NCBI GenBank assembly: GCA_033439795.1
Contig: JAUTDP010000001.1
Location: forward strand, 868,001-932,000
Length of the DNA stretch: 64,000 nt
Source: Sordaria brevicollis
Lineage: Eukaryota > Ascomycota > Sordariomycetes > Sordariales > Sordariaceae
Direction of reading: 5' to 3'
The position numbers and the translations under genes are program-made. The notes under the pieces are model-generated. The model did not search any database and had not been told where the DNA came from. It was given only the letters and a program-made list of their open reading frames with translations. Shown piece after piece: positions 48,368-59,685 of the stretch (position 1 is the first letter of the stretch; each line of letters starts with the position of its first letter).

Positions 48368-48439
48368 GAACTCCAACAAAGGACACAGACACACAGCAGA
48401 CGTACAAAAATTTCGACCGCCGACGGGCCTATATAAGGG

Positions 48440-48501
48440 CATTTTATCGGCGTGCACCATATGAATCTTAGACGTGCACCATTCCTTATTTATACACCAT
48501 T
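48440..48501 (+). repeat. Left terminal inverted repeat of the MULE
   Basis: 62 bp, pairs with 53140-53201 on the opposite strand with two transition mismatches (in CCATATGAA and GACGTGCACC). Confidence 0.93.
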
Positions 48502-50099
48502 ATTACAATGCTTAGTATAAAAATCAAAGTAATTTATTACTTACATTGAAATTTCTAACGTATTACCCGTATTCTTTAAATAATATAATTTTATATACAA
48601 TTCTCTATAGGATTATATATATTTTACGAAATTATTCTTATCGGTTAAACGCGCACGGGCTATTAATATTAAAGATAATATCGTTAACTTCGTTACCCTT
48701 CCCCGGGAAACTTCAAATTATAATTATATTATATTATTATTATTAAAAATAATATTAAAATACACTCAATTTCATTTAAACGCTTTAAATACTTTTATAA
48801 ATATTAAATTTTACTTCGATTATTATTAACCCCGAAAGGGGTACTACGGAGACGCCTATAATATAGCGGTTTATTATTAACGAATAGTAGCCGTTATTAA
48901 TATTATAGAAACCCTTTATTCGAATTATATTTATACTAAATATAATTATTTTTTATTATTTCTACTAATTATAAATTTAAAATATATTATAAGTAATAGG
49001 CTAAAAATACCGGGGGTAGTAAATAATAGGTAGAGGGGGACGTACATTATTATAAATAATACGCTATCCTTCGTTTTTTATTAACGTTTCGCCGAAAGGT
49101 TTAAAATATAAGGGATTTAGGCGGGGCGTATAATTAAAATGGGGGAATTTCCTTTTTTTATTAATTTTTATTATTTAAAATAGGAAGTCGTAATCTTTAA
49201 TATAGTATTTTAATATAATATTTTAATATAGTATTTTAATATAATATTTTAATATAATATTTAAAATTAATTTTAAAGTTAACTTTAAGTAGGCTTATTA
49301 ATACGATTATTTCGTATTATAATAGGTTGCGTACTAGGAGGTTAAGAATTGAATTAGGCTTTTTTTTTTGGAGTTTATTTTAGAGCCTCCTTTATAACTT
49401 ATTTTTGATTATTTTAATTATTTTAATCCTTTTACTCGTTGTAAGCTCTTTTACAGGTAAGCGTTTACTTAATTAGCGAATTATATTATTTTAGTCGCAA
49501 TAATAAATTTAGGGACGAATTAAGAGGTAGTATAGAAATAAACTTTAACTTTTACTTTAATTTTAATTTTATTTTTAATATCGATTTTAATTATCTTAAG
49601 GTTAATTTTTGGCGTTTTTACTATAATTCTAATAAGAAGGGTAATAAATTTAATCGAAGGAGTTAAAGAGCCGGTAATTCGTATTCTAATTCTAATATTA
49701 AATTATACGTATCGATATAAACGTTTAAATCGACTAATTTTACGTTAAATATAAAATTTAGTATAATTTTATTATTTATATCTAAATTTAACGTTAAGGC
49801 TATTTTTAATTCCCGTTTAGGTAAAGTTTAAATTATATACTACTTAAATATTATAATTTTATTTTTTATAATTTACTATACGTTAACCTATTTTATAAAA
49901 AGCGGTATTAACGCTTACTTTTCGGGGTTAGGGGGTTTAAAGCCTTAAAATTTATTCTAAGGGTTATTTAATTATTCGTTAATAGTATCTTTATTTAAAG
50001 GATTAGAATTAAAATTATAGGAGTAAGTAATTATTTAATTACGCTTATTATTATTATCCCCTTATTATTTATTATAAAATATTAGTAATAAATAGGAAG

Positions 50100-52760
50100 A
50101 AGAAGGAAATAGAGAATAAGAAGGAGATAGGGATAGAGAGGGGGAATGAGAGGGGGGAGGGGAATGAGAAGGAAATGTAGCTATACGAATGTAATTAAAT
50201 ATTTCCTCTTTAATATCCTCCTTTTTATTATCTTCTTCATTATCCTCTTTTTTATTATCGTTATTATTATTATTTTCCTTTTCGTTATTATCGTTTTCGT
50301 TATTGGGTTAGTAATTTAAAATTAAATCGTTATATTATATTAATTTAATTATCCCTTTATTTTTTTTCCTCTTCGTAGAATTGAAGGCGAATTCGTCCAT
50401 TTCGTTTATTTCGTTATAAGATTTATACCTTTATATATTTAATCGTAATTTAGGGAGGTTATTAAAATTATTTTATTTAATCGGTTTAATTACGTTACTT
50501 TTCTTCTTCTTCTTTAACGCCAGCGTAGCCTTTTTAAGAATTTTAAGTATCTTCTTTTATTCTTTATTTTCTTTTATAGGAAGGAGTATATATTCGTTTA
50601 AAATAAATTTAATAGTATTTTTAATACCCTTTTATCCTTTCTTAAGCGTAATGCGAGGGTTTCGAAATCGAAAGTAAAAATCGTTAATATCCTATACGAA
50701 AATATTTAATTAATCGATATATAAATATACGGGTAAAATAAACGTATTAGAAGTTATTTATAATATTAGCATAGTAATATATATATAAATTTAAAAAGCT
50801 TTTTTATTAATATTCTCTCGAAGATAATATAACGGTATAATAATTTATATTAGGGAATTATATTATATTCTTCGTTATAAAGCCCTAATATTAGCGGATT
50901 CGGACGCTTCTTTATAAATATATATTTCTTTACTTTAAAGTATTCCTAATTAATAAGACTAAATACGTTATAATTAATTAATAATAATAATTTTTTTAGG
51001 TATTAATAATTAAAATATTTTTATTTTTAAAGGATTTATTATTTAATTCTTTTCTTTTTAAAAGTTTAGTACTATTTAATAGCTATTTTTATAATAGTAG
51101 TAATTAATTTATAAATATTATTATTACCGTTAAGTAAATAATTCTTAATATTAAAATTATTAAACTCCGCCGGTAATATAATTTTAACGCTAAAGTTCTT
51201 ATATTTTTTAATATAATAGTATATTTATTATTCTTTAATTGGGAATTAATTCTTTTAAATATAGCGAAGGGTAGGTATTTAAGCGGTAAATACCTTCTTT
51301 AACTTTTCCTATATTATTTAGAATTTTAATTTAATATTAGCGTATATTATAGTTTTAAATATAATTATAACGCTTTAAAGGTCGTTGGTAATTTTTATAA
51401 GTATTCCGCTAATTTCGTTAATTTATATAGATATATAAATATTATAATTAATTAAATCAAATATAACGGGACTTTCTTAATTATCCTTACCTTCTTTATT
51501 TTTTAAATTATTATTATTATTATTACCTTTTTTACCTTTTTACTTCTTTTTAATATTATATAAGATATTCTTCGTAATATAGAATAAGTAAAATTGCTAT
51601 TAGGTATCTAGGAATATTATAATTAATACCGCTCTTATTTCTTTATATTTATTAATAATAATAATAGAGGTAATTAATAAATTATAACGGCGTTTTAATT
51701 CGTAAGTGGTTTTAATTAAAAAATCGAACGCTTTTTATTTTTTATTATTAATAATACCGAAAATATAATTAAAGATAGAATTAACCGAAGAAAGATTAAA
51801 AATTTAGTAAAAAGGGTAATTAAACCGATTAATATTATATATATTATCGATAATTATAATTTCGGGAAATATTATTATTAAATTTATATAGGTTAGAAAA
51901 GTAAAGATAATTTTTAATAATCGTTTTAGATCTTTCGGGTTTATTTTCTTAATATATTCGAATTCGTTATTATTAAAGGCTTTAATAAGGGCGCTAATCG
52001 GGGTATAGCTATCGAAATTGCGTTTACGGAAGTTTATATAAGCGTTATAAATATCGGCTTTTATATATATAGATTTAGAAAATTCCTTTCGTATTATAGA
52101 TATAATTTTTCGAATTTATATAGTATTAAATTTTAACGTATTTTCGATTTTCTTTAATATTTTTGGTTTTATTTTATAATATTGTAAATAAGCCGAAGGG
52201 TAGAGGGTTTAATTATAATTATATATTTAATATATTTCTTTAAAATATAATTTAAAGTATTAAAGATTATTAACCTTCTTTATAATACCCTTCTATTAAT
52301 AATTATACTTTCGAAATATAATTTTTCGAATAATAATAATAAATAAGTGTAATTTATTATAGCGGTCGTATAGGAGGTAATAATAGGTATAATCCTTTAT
52401 TTTAATTTTAGGCATCGTTTTACAACCTTGGTTACGAATAATAATGAAACCGCGATATTTTGCCTAATTATTAATTATTTCTTAAAGACTTTCAATAGTC
52501 GAAGCGGGCGATATAAAGTTAAATAGTAGATTAAGGACTTTATTTCTATAATCGAATAATTGGTTTTCCGACGAGGAATCATTTATTAGGTTTATAAATA
52601 TTGAATTAACGAATAGGTCGTTAGAGGATTCGTTAAAGGATTTATTAAAAAGTTTATTATTAAAGAAATTACTCTATTTATTATTGCTTTCGAAATTGTC
52701 GTTATCGAAATCGTCGTTTTCGAAATCGTTTGGCCGAATTAAATCGATTATCGCTTTTAA
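50100..52760 (-). pseudogene. RIP-inactivated MULE transposase frame
   Basis: Read on the minus strand, the N-terminal part is acidic (NDFENDDFDNDNFE), then a FAR1-like block near 52.5 kb with AKYRGFIIIRNQG and, lower down, the QTLYPSAYLQYYKIKP-like pattern matching the PSAHP motif of MULE proteins. The catalytic core lies near 51.5-51.9 kb: IIIDNIYNINRFNYPF (the first catalytic Asp context), a second block ending TSIIIINKYKEIRAVL where the catalytic Asp has become Asn, and FYLFYITKNIL in the place of the C-x-W/F-H-I-x-K-N-V motif (His to Tyr). These substitutions are the C-to-T and G-to-A changes RIP makes. Stops fall at Gln or Trp codons. The frame could not yield a working protein now. Confidence 0.75.
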
Positions 52761-53139
52761 ATTATTTAAATTCTATAGCGGTATTTTGGAAATCGAATAT
52801 GTAATGCGCTATATATTCTAAATATTTAAGAAAGTTAGGGAATATTCTTATAATTAATATAATTGAACCTACGTAAATGTAAATAGATTTAATTAATTGT
52901 AGTATTAAAAGGTTAGAGTATTTGGTTAAGAAAGAAAGAAAAATAAAAGGAAGTAATAAGAAGGGTTGTATATTAGGCGTTATGTAAATAATTATTGGGG
53001 CTATGCGTATATAGGTGAATAGGGGATTTATTAGTAGAATAGGCTTGGTATTATTTTATATAGGAAGGTTTTTAAAATATAACGGTTATAGTGAAAAAAA
53101 TTTAGTGAAATTTTCAATTATATTTATAACCCTAACCCA

Positions 53140-53201
53140 AATGGTGTATAAATAAGGAATGGTGTACGTCTAAGATTCACATGGTGCACGCCGATAAAAT
53201 G
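53140..53201 (-). repeat. Right terminal inverted repeat of the MULE
   Basis: 62 bp, the inverted copy of 48440-48501. It is followed at once by the second copy of CCTATATAAGGG. Confidence 0.93.
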
Positions 53202-53213
53202 CCTATATAAGGG

Positions 53214-54625
53214 TATTGGGTGACGACGATGAGCCACGCCGGCGGTCGGTGGCCGGATCTCGGGATTGTTCACTTCCACAATCGTGGGCGGTTTTGGTGG
53301 TTTCTAGTGAGGGTAGTGGTGGTGGAGTGGACTAGATACGATGAGAGAGCGTCAGTTTGCGAACTCCCGTCTTGGGGGCTGGCACTAGAGCTGAGGGCAG
53401 ACTGGCCATGGAACTTGTCGGGAGGCTTACGATGTTTTTTTTTGTGCTTTTTTTCTTTTTTTTTTCTCTTTTTTGTCGAGCGAATGGGACTTGTCTGCTG
53501 CGTAGGAGCAGCTGTGAGATGGGGCTCACATCTTTCTGGAGTGATGGAGTCAGCGTCTGAATAACAGCAATGACAAAAGAGAGACCTGGCACGGGTATTG
53601 GGTGATGATGAGGGAAATGTGGATGAAAGATGGGAGTATTTTGGTTGAAAGGTTTAGTTCGTGCGTACTCCTTTGCAGGGGCCGCCAACCACACGAAACC
53701 ACGAGAGAGTTTTGAGGCAAGAAAAAGGCGTCCGCCAACGGAAAAGAGTGATGCTGATTGCTGGTGGAATGGGATGCAGGCGATACATGATCCGAGAAAG
53801 GAGCAGGACTTACTCTGTCTCTCCGCGATGGAGGTTTGGAACTGAGAGTGGCTTGAGGGGGATGCCAAAAATCTTGGGGATGTTTTGTGATGAGGAGGAA
53901 GAGAAAGAGGAAGAATAAGGTCCTCGAGGGGACGATTGATACTTAAGAGAATCTTGAGGGCCGGGTGGGCTCCAAGGTCAGAGGCACACCGTGACAGCTT
54001 TGGCAGCAAGAAGGTGGTCTTTCCGTTTCGTCTGGAGCTCCTTCATCATCCCGAATTTGCAAACAGCTTTGCATGGCGCCTGACGAACTCGGAGGGTACC
54101 TGTTAGGTACGTACTCCTCAGGCAGGGAGAGTCGTCTCCGGCCATGGCACGTTGTGGAGGGACACAATCGACGAGATCGGTCAAAAGAACGCGTCAATCT
54201 GGACCACAACTTGACCATGGGAATTCTCATAACGTTCACAGTCGGCTTTTGAGACCTTAAAAGGTGCTTACTCGAATTTTCCCGGACCGAATAGCTTCCC
54301 TCCATGCTGAGATAGGAGGGTGTCCTCGAGCTGGGCTACCTGGACTCACTCGGGCAAATGTGTGCCTTGGACACGATCCACCAGCAAGACGGGACTGGTG
54401 TAACACAGAAGGTAAAGGTACAAAGTACCTCAGGCAAGCGTGCCGTAACGAGACAAATCTTTCGCGCAAACTGCCCCGCTCTGCCAGTCCCATAAAGCCC
54501 CCTCCATCCCCAGAAATCTTCTTCCCTCTCTTCTCCTCTTTTCATCATCTCCCTTCTTTATTCCACGCTGCCACAAACACAGGGCATACTCAGGACCGAG
54601 GACGCCACCAGGATGTGCACCCAAG
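53214..54625. other. Intergenic region right of the MULE
   Basis: Normal base composition resumes immediately. A T-rich tract lies at 53434-53480. Long frames occur on both strands (for example minus 53332-54009) but are low-complexity Ser/Leu/Lys-rich and unconvincing. No gene is supported. Confidence 0.45.
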
Positions 54626-55012
54626 ATGTGCACCCAGACCGTCCTGACCACCAGCTGCTCGCACAACTTTCCTTTCATCGAGAGCTGCTCCCAAGCCTCG
54701 GCATCTGATGCTGGAGTTGTCAAGATCAAGAACGTGGGTAACACCCAGAGCACTGTCTGCGACGAGAATCACCCTAACCAACTGTTTCAATTCTCCAGAT
54801 CCCTTACATGACAACCCACCAAGAGATCAAGGCCTTCGTTGGAGAGTAGCATGTCGACCGCTGATATCCCACACGACACACCCACCACCACTCTCTCGAC
54901 TCAGCTCTGCGGCAAATGCGGCTCACCCATGTCCAACATGCACCCATCACCGCCGACAATCGGGGCCGGCCGATTGTCTTCTCATGCTTCTTCGTGAGTT
55001 ATCTTCCTCTTT
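54626..55012 (+). CDS. Candidate small Cys-rich protein gene, splicing uncertain
   Basis: From the ATG at 54626 the frame reads MCTQTVLTTSCSHNFPFIES then CSQASASDAGVVKIKN, a pattern of spaced Cys/His residues seen in small uncharacterised fungal proteins. A candidate intron begins GTGGGT at about 54734, has CCCTAACC near 54770 and TTCTCCAG at about 54799. One acceptor choice ends soon after; another leads in frame to RSRPSLESSMSTADIPHD and LCGKCGSPMSN, with a CxxC motif. Further GT..AG pairs in the same phase (donors near 54991, 55170 and 55360) could extend the gene to about 55.5 kb. I do not recognise the protein and the exon ends are guesses. It may be a decaying gene next to the transposon. 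Confidence 0.35.
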
Positions 55013-55605
55013 TTCGTCACCTTCCAACTCTCTCACCTTTGCCTCATTGGGGGAGGACCTCACTCCGTTACTGACATGGACGTCACAAGATCGTCGCAGG
55101 AGAAGACAAGGAGAACATCCAGAATGCAGACTGGAGGAGCCGCGCCTCCGGGCACCCACTTGCGCGCGTACGTCCTTGTCCCCTTCTAACACACTGCCGC
55201 CTTCTAACATCACAGAAGTCCTCACGCGCGAAGCCGCCCCCGGGCTGGGGAAGGCCAAATATTTGGCCGGGGCAGGGGCCGGGGCAACATTGTCTTGTTG
55301 GTGTGGCCGGCGCAAAGTCCGAGTGAGAACCTCGACCAGTACCCAACGCCTCCGGCGTGGTAAGTTCCTCACCCTCCACACTTCTTTGAACACCAAGCTC
55401 CTGGGGACATCCAGCTAACCGTTCGAACACGACAGGCAGCCCAATCGTCTGGTAAGAGGAAGAGCCTCTCAACGCCGGTCCCTGGTCTTACACTCAGCCT
55501 CGTCTCGAGACTCTCCTCTCTGCTGGTATGACCAGGGGCCGGCACATTGTCTTTGTTGGTGTGGCCGGCGTATTGTGTCTGTTGGGTTGGCCGGCGTATT
55601 GCCGC
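54957..55605. repeat. Dispersed GGCCGGCG...TTGTTGGTGTGGCCGGCG repeats
   Basis: A unit close to ATTGTCTTGTTGGTGTGGCC with flanking GGCCGG occurs near 55285-55313, 55545-55570 and again, shortened, at 55571-55605, with a related GGGGCCGGCCGATTGTCTTC at 54960. Copies are imperfect and not strictly tandem. Confidence 0.5.
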
Positions 55606-57457
55606 GGGGTTCGGAATGTGTGTACTTGTACTGTAGTTTCTCTATCCCTTTCTCTTTTCTTCTTCTTCTTCTTCTCCTCCTCCTCCTCCTTCTTTTCCTC
55701 CTTTCTCTGGTTGGAAGGTTAAGGCGCGGGGGTGACGGGAGCCAGTCACTTGCAGATAGAAATTCTTTGACCTTTCACTTTCAACTCATCTTGATCATTG
55801 TGTTTATTGTGCAATGCCTCTGCTTTAGTTCTGCCAAAGACACTTGACGAAAGACCATCACTCATTGCTTGAACTTCGGAGCCAATCCAACGGCCGTCTT
55901 GCTAGCATGACACTCAAGGACACTTGCTCATTGAGACGCGACCGCTCCTTCGCGTGTCACCCTGATGGATGGCGTGCTTGATCAGAGTGTCCAGTGTACT
56001 TCTGGAGAGATTTCATGAAGTGGCAGTCACGAATGCTCGAAAGTGCCGGTTGCCTTGACCAGGCCTTCATCTACGATTATGCAATTCGGTGAGCCGATGA
56101 CTCAAACCTGGAACTTTCTCAATCGCAAGAACTGCTCGAGTGTCATGCGGTCCTTCTACGACAGCTTTCTTCATCTGAAGCTCGGGTGTTGGGACAGTCA
56201 TGCCTTTGGGCTCGAAAAGAAGGAAGGGACACTCGAACTTGATTCCAGCGTCTTCCATCGTGACATGATGATTTGCAATCGCATGACGAGGACCTCTCTG
56301 GCCAACGTCAGCACGCCATTGCTCTCTGTGGAATATGGCAGTCACGAAGAGGGATTAATCAAGAGTGCAGGTGGACTGGGTCAGGCGGAGCAAGCCAATA
56401 ACCAGCGGCTTGTTGAGAGGAATGACTGACGACGGAGTGTCAGAGGGAAGGAGCGCCTTCCTCTGCATGAACCTGACACCGAAGGGGGACCTTTAAAATT
56501 GCTGTTGGGAATCACGAGTGTCTGGTGCTCGGGCAGTGTCTTCGAAGATCTCGATCGTGGAAAGATGCGCCTTCCTTCCTTGTGGAAGACTGGCAGGTAC
56601 CGGAGAGGAGGTTGCGAGATTGCGGCCAGATTTTACGAGGTCCATAATCGAGGGTCGCGAGAGGGCCAGAAGGACCAGACCTGTTTGATAGGAGCGGCTA
56701 CGCCCGGTAACAGACGGTAGAACGAACCGAACTCCTTCCCACGAAGCTTGTCGCTGAACCGACCGACGGGAGTTATTTCGGACACTACTCAATCTTTCCA
56801 CTCGTCTTTGCAATGGTAATTCATGCTTTCCTCCCAGTCTTGGACTCTGGCAAGACCAGGCAAACGGCAGTCTGCCCTTGTCGGATGAGCTGGGGTGGGT
56901 GGTGACTGAGAAGCGGTTGAGCTACAAGGCCAAACGAATGATTCGCAGCTACTCCATGAGAAGGAGCAGGAGGGTTTCCTTCCACGGAGAAACGTGGACT
57001 ATCCTAGTGAGCAACTTGCGAACTACAACTGGCACGCAGCAAACTCTGTAGTGGTCTAAGTCACCAGCCGGTACAGCTAGAGGTAGAAAGACGAGGCGGA
57101 GTGCCAGAGACGTGCCTTCCTCTTCTTTTGAGAGCCGGAGGAAAGCTTCCAGTCAGTTAAATTGCTCAAATTCTTTCCTGCAGCCTGAACACTGGCAGTC
57201 ACGGTTAGGAAGGAACCTCAAGGCCGGTTGAGTGCAGGATATGCTGGGGACGCGACTTCCATCCCATCTCGAGAATAGGCAGCCCCTCAGAACGAGGTTT
57301 GCGTTGACCTTTTATTTCTTCTCTCGCAATCACCTTTTCCGCAACTCAACCTTCATCCAAAACCACCTCCGCGTTTTCTCCTTCACCCATACTGTCTTCC
57401 CGACCAGAACTCCTGTCCACTCAAAAACGCATACCCCAAGAAGAAAGGCGCGCCAAT
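55606..57457. other. Gene-poor region
   Basis: Contains a CTT/CTC-rich tract at about 55655-55705 and several copies of TGGCAGTCACG (about 56021, 56336, 57191) in otherwise unremarkable sequence. No frame has a recognisable domain. The last 200 bp are C/A-rich and may be the leader of the small gene at 57458. Confidence 0.4.
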
Positions 57458-58182
57458 ATGGAGATTGTCATCGACGCTGTCGAGATTCCCAGTAAGTCTC
57501 GCTGCTCTCGCAGCCACGTCCTGACGAAGACCTCGAAAGTTCGTGTAACTGACGAAGCAAAAAAGGATACCGGGGCAGATACACACGCACAAGGATGACA
57601 CGACGGTATCGGACTCCGTGCACGGTAAGTTTGTCTACACTATTCGATAGCCCTTTTCTCCTCTCGTCGCCCGCCCTAGAGGTAGGCATCCTCTCCTCCG
57701 CTTCCACAATCACATCACTTTTCCCTCAAGAGACCGCTTTGCGGACCGAGACCCCCAGCCTTATTTTTCACATTCGTTTCTCGCATGTTCAGGGTGTTTC
57801 ACAGTTGCTTGTGGCCTTGTGTGCCCCCAGTTGCATGTCACCTTTGGCTCAGCTGGCCAAGAAACAAAAAGACACTCAGCGAAAGAATCACCGAGAGACG
57901 AGAAACACTAGCATCAGTTGATCAGGACTTCAAAGGCCCTTCCCCCTTCACTCAAGCAACCAAATCCATGACTCTCACCAGCTAACACGTCCATCCGTCC
58001 AGTTCACCGATTCCGACCTCAAAGACTACCATGGCCCCTACCCATCCGTCGGCCAAACACTTACCCCCGAGCAACAAGAGGAGCTCGAGATCTCGGTCTG
58101 GTTGCTGTTTACCAAGATCTGGGAGGAGGACAAGGAAGATGCCGAGAACAAGGAGAAGGCCCGCCTTATTCTTGGAGGTTGA
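57458..58182 (+). CDS. Candidate small three-exon gene, unknown acidic C-terminal helix protein
   Basis: A phase-consistent model joins 57458-57491, 57566-57624 and 58003-58182 to 90 residues. Exon 1 encodes MEIVIDAVEIP and ends at a good GTAAGT donor. Exon 3 is the most convincing part: it follows a GCTAAC branch site and AG acceptor and reads FTDSDLKDYHGPYPSVGQTL followed by TPEQQEELEISVWLLFTKIW and an acidic helix ending ARLILGG. Exon 2 in this phase is unusually Arg-rich (YRGRYTRTRMTRRYR), while another frame of the same exon (IPGQIHTHKDDTTVSDSVH) looks more natural, so exon 2 or the phase may be wrong. The second intron would be 378 nt, long enough to hide another exon. I do not recognise the family. 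No signal peptide or membrane segment is visible. Confidence 0.4.
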
Positions 58183-58952
58183 GGAGGTCAAGGCCGCCCA
58201 GGCCGGTGCTGGCGCGAGAGGGGGCGTGCAGCGCCGCTGTGGGAGTTTGGGTTGATACAGTTCGGGCGTGGACTAGCAGCTGGGCATTCAAGGAAATGCA
58301 AGAACATGCCGAAATGCTGGCGAACGAAGCGAAACGTGGTTTTGACTCTTTGTTGTTGTGGAATTTGGGGAATTACGGCACAACGCCGCGGTAAGGAAAT
58401 GCCCAATTACCGTCCGCTCTCAACTGGACCAGTAATGCTCACTTCACCAGAAATCAGCGAAGAAGCCAAGGACATTATCCGATCCTTCTGCACAGAGGGA
58501 CATTCCGGAGCAGCTGGGGTTCCGGGAGCGGTGGAGATGGATGTTTGGTGGAACAGGGGATGTGGTTCTGGGAACTGGGATTTGGAACTGGATTTTCTGT
58601 TTGTCTTTGAGCATGGGGTTGGGCGTTCTTTGTGTCGTCTTTTGATAGACTTCTCTCTCTCTCTCTCTCTTCTTCTTCTTCTCCCTCTCCCTCAAAAACA
58701 CAAGTTTCCACTTTGCAAAACTCTCTTCATCATGATCTCTTTGTGCCCTCTGCTCAACCATTTGGACACTGTGATTTGGTCAATCTCTCAACGCGAATGG
58801 ACCCACTTCCCGGACATGGACCGCCCGGCATCAACTCCCAAACAACCTCCACCACTGAAAAACCCTTCACACATCGCCACGCTCAAAATCACGCAACCTT
58901 CTTAAACCCATCCCCAGAATGCTCTCTCAACATCCAATGGCGGTTAACAACC
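58183..58952. other. Intergenic region before tRNA-Lys
   Basis: A short frame at about 58399-58530 (MPNYRPLSTGP then LTSPEISEEAKDIIRSFC) looks mildly protein-like but has no support beyond that. A CT microsatellite lies at about 58652-58670. Nothing else is recognised. Confidence 0.4.
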
Positions 58953-59025
58953 GCCCGGCTAGCTCAATCGGTAGAGCGTGAGACTCTTAATCTCAAGGTT
59001 GTGGGTTCGACCCCCACGTCGGGCT
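58953..59025 (+). tRNA. tRNA-Lys (CTT)
   Basis: The acceptor stem GCCCGGC pairs with GTCGGGC (one G-U). The D arm is TAGCTCAATCGGTAGAGC, the anticodon stem TGAGA/TCTCA encloses loop CTCTTAA with anticodon CTT, and the T arm is GTGGGTTCGACCCCCAC. There is no intron. A T5 pol III terminator follows at 59062-59066. Confidence 0.97.
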
Positions 59026-59685
59026 CAATTCCCGATGTTCCTGAACAAGGACGACATCATCTTTTTGCGCTTTTTCCCATTCTTCTCTCTGCTTGTTTGT
59101 TTCTTTTTGCATGACTTCCGAGTGTTTGGGTGTTGTCAGTGGCCACATTTTTGACTTGAACATGTTGTAACTCAACGCAAATAACGAAAGTCGTCGGAAA
59201 GGAAGAAAGGGAAAGGGAATACAACACTGTATGTGGGAAAAGAAAGGACCACCTCTCGTCGTCGGGGGGTTTTCAGGAGTTCTGGGGGTTTGAGATGAAC
59301 GCTTGCGCTTGCGGTGAACAAAGGGTTAGGGTAAAGGTTGGGGTAAGGGTTAGGGTGCTTCCTGGGGGTACCAGGAGCAGGAGATGAGGATGAACATGAG
59401 GAGACACTCTACGATGGGAACAGCATGGTAGACAAAATTAAGTAAGAGATGTAGAGAATAGAGACTTTAAAGCTTAAAGTTAGGAAAAATGTGGTCATTA
59501 TGTGCTTTAAATCGTTATTAGAACATTTGTTCGTGTCGTGTCTCCTCCATCCTTCATGCTATCAGTCGTTTCTCGTTTTGTCCAGCTTCCTCCTCCTTTC
59601 CTGAGCCCGTCCGGCATATGTACACCCAATTATATCCTTTCGCTCCCGTCCGTTCCAAGATCCCCCTCTCGTGAGCACAAGCCGT
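59026..59685. other. Intergenic region between tRNA-Lys and the BYS1-domain gene
   Basis: Holds the pol III terminator of the tRNA and the telomere-like tract at 59322-59356. No gene is recognised. Confidence 0.5.
59322..59356 (+). repeat. Degenerate interstitial telomere-like tract
   Basis: Reads AGGGTTAGGGTAAAGG, then TTGGGGTAAGGGTTAGGGT: two exact TTAGGG units (the fungal telomere repeat) and variants in a G-rich 35-bp stretch. Confidence 0.6.

Larger units (their letters stand above)
48440..53201 (-). mobile_element. RIP-mutated Mutator-like (MULE) DNA transposon, complete with terminal inverted repeats
   Basis: A 4762-bp AT-rich element is bounded by 62-bp terminal inverted repeats (48440-48501 and 53140-53201, 60 of 62 matching) that begin CATTTTATCGGCGTGCACC. 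The same 12 bp, CCTATATAAGGG, flanks it on both sides (48428-48439 and 53202-53213). The duplication could be counted as 8-12 bp because its ends can also be read as part of the repeats. Inside, the minus strand from about 52.75 to 50.1 kb carries one long frame broken only by RIP-type stops; it resembles a FAR1-type N-terminal region, a MULE transposase core and a downstream C-terminal domain. Interior DNA is TpA-rich, CpA/TpG-poor, CpG-retaining. The two mismatches between the ends are transitions. Bases 48502-50100 hold nothing recognisable, apart from AATATAGTATTTT-type short repeats near 49195-49262. Confidence 0.85.

Noticed and set aside
48125..48460. Open frames through the 18-bp repeat as repetitive proteins
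   Set aside because: Several frames on both strands stay open only because the unit is 18 bp; no start, signal peptide or conserved flank supports translation.
53332..54009. 225-codon minus-strand frame right of the MULE
   Set aside because: Low-complexity Ser/Leu/Lys-rich, interrupted by poly-Lys from a T-tract, no domain or credible start.
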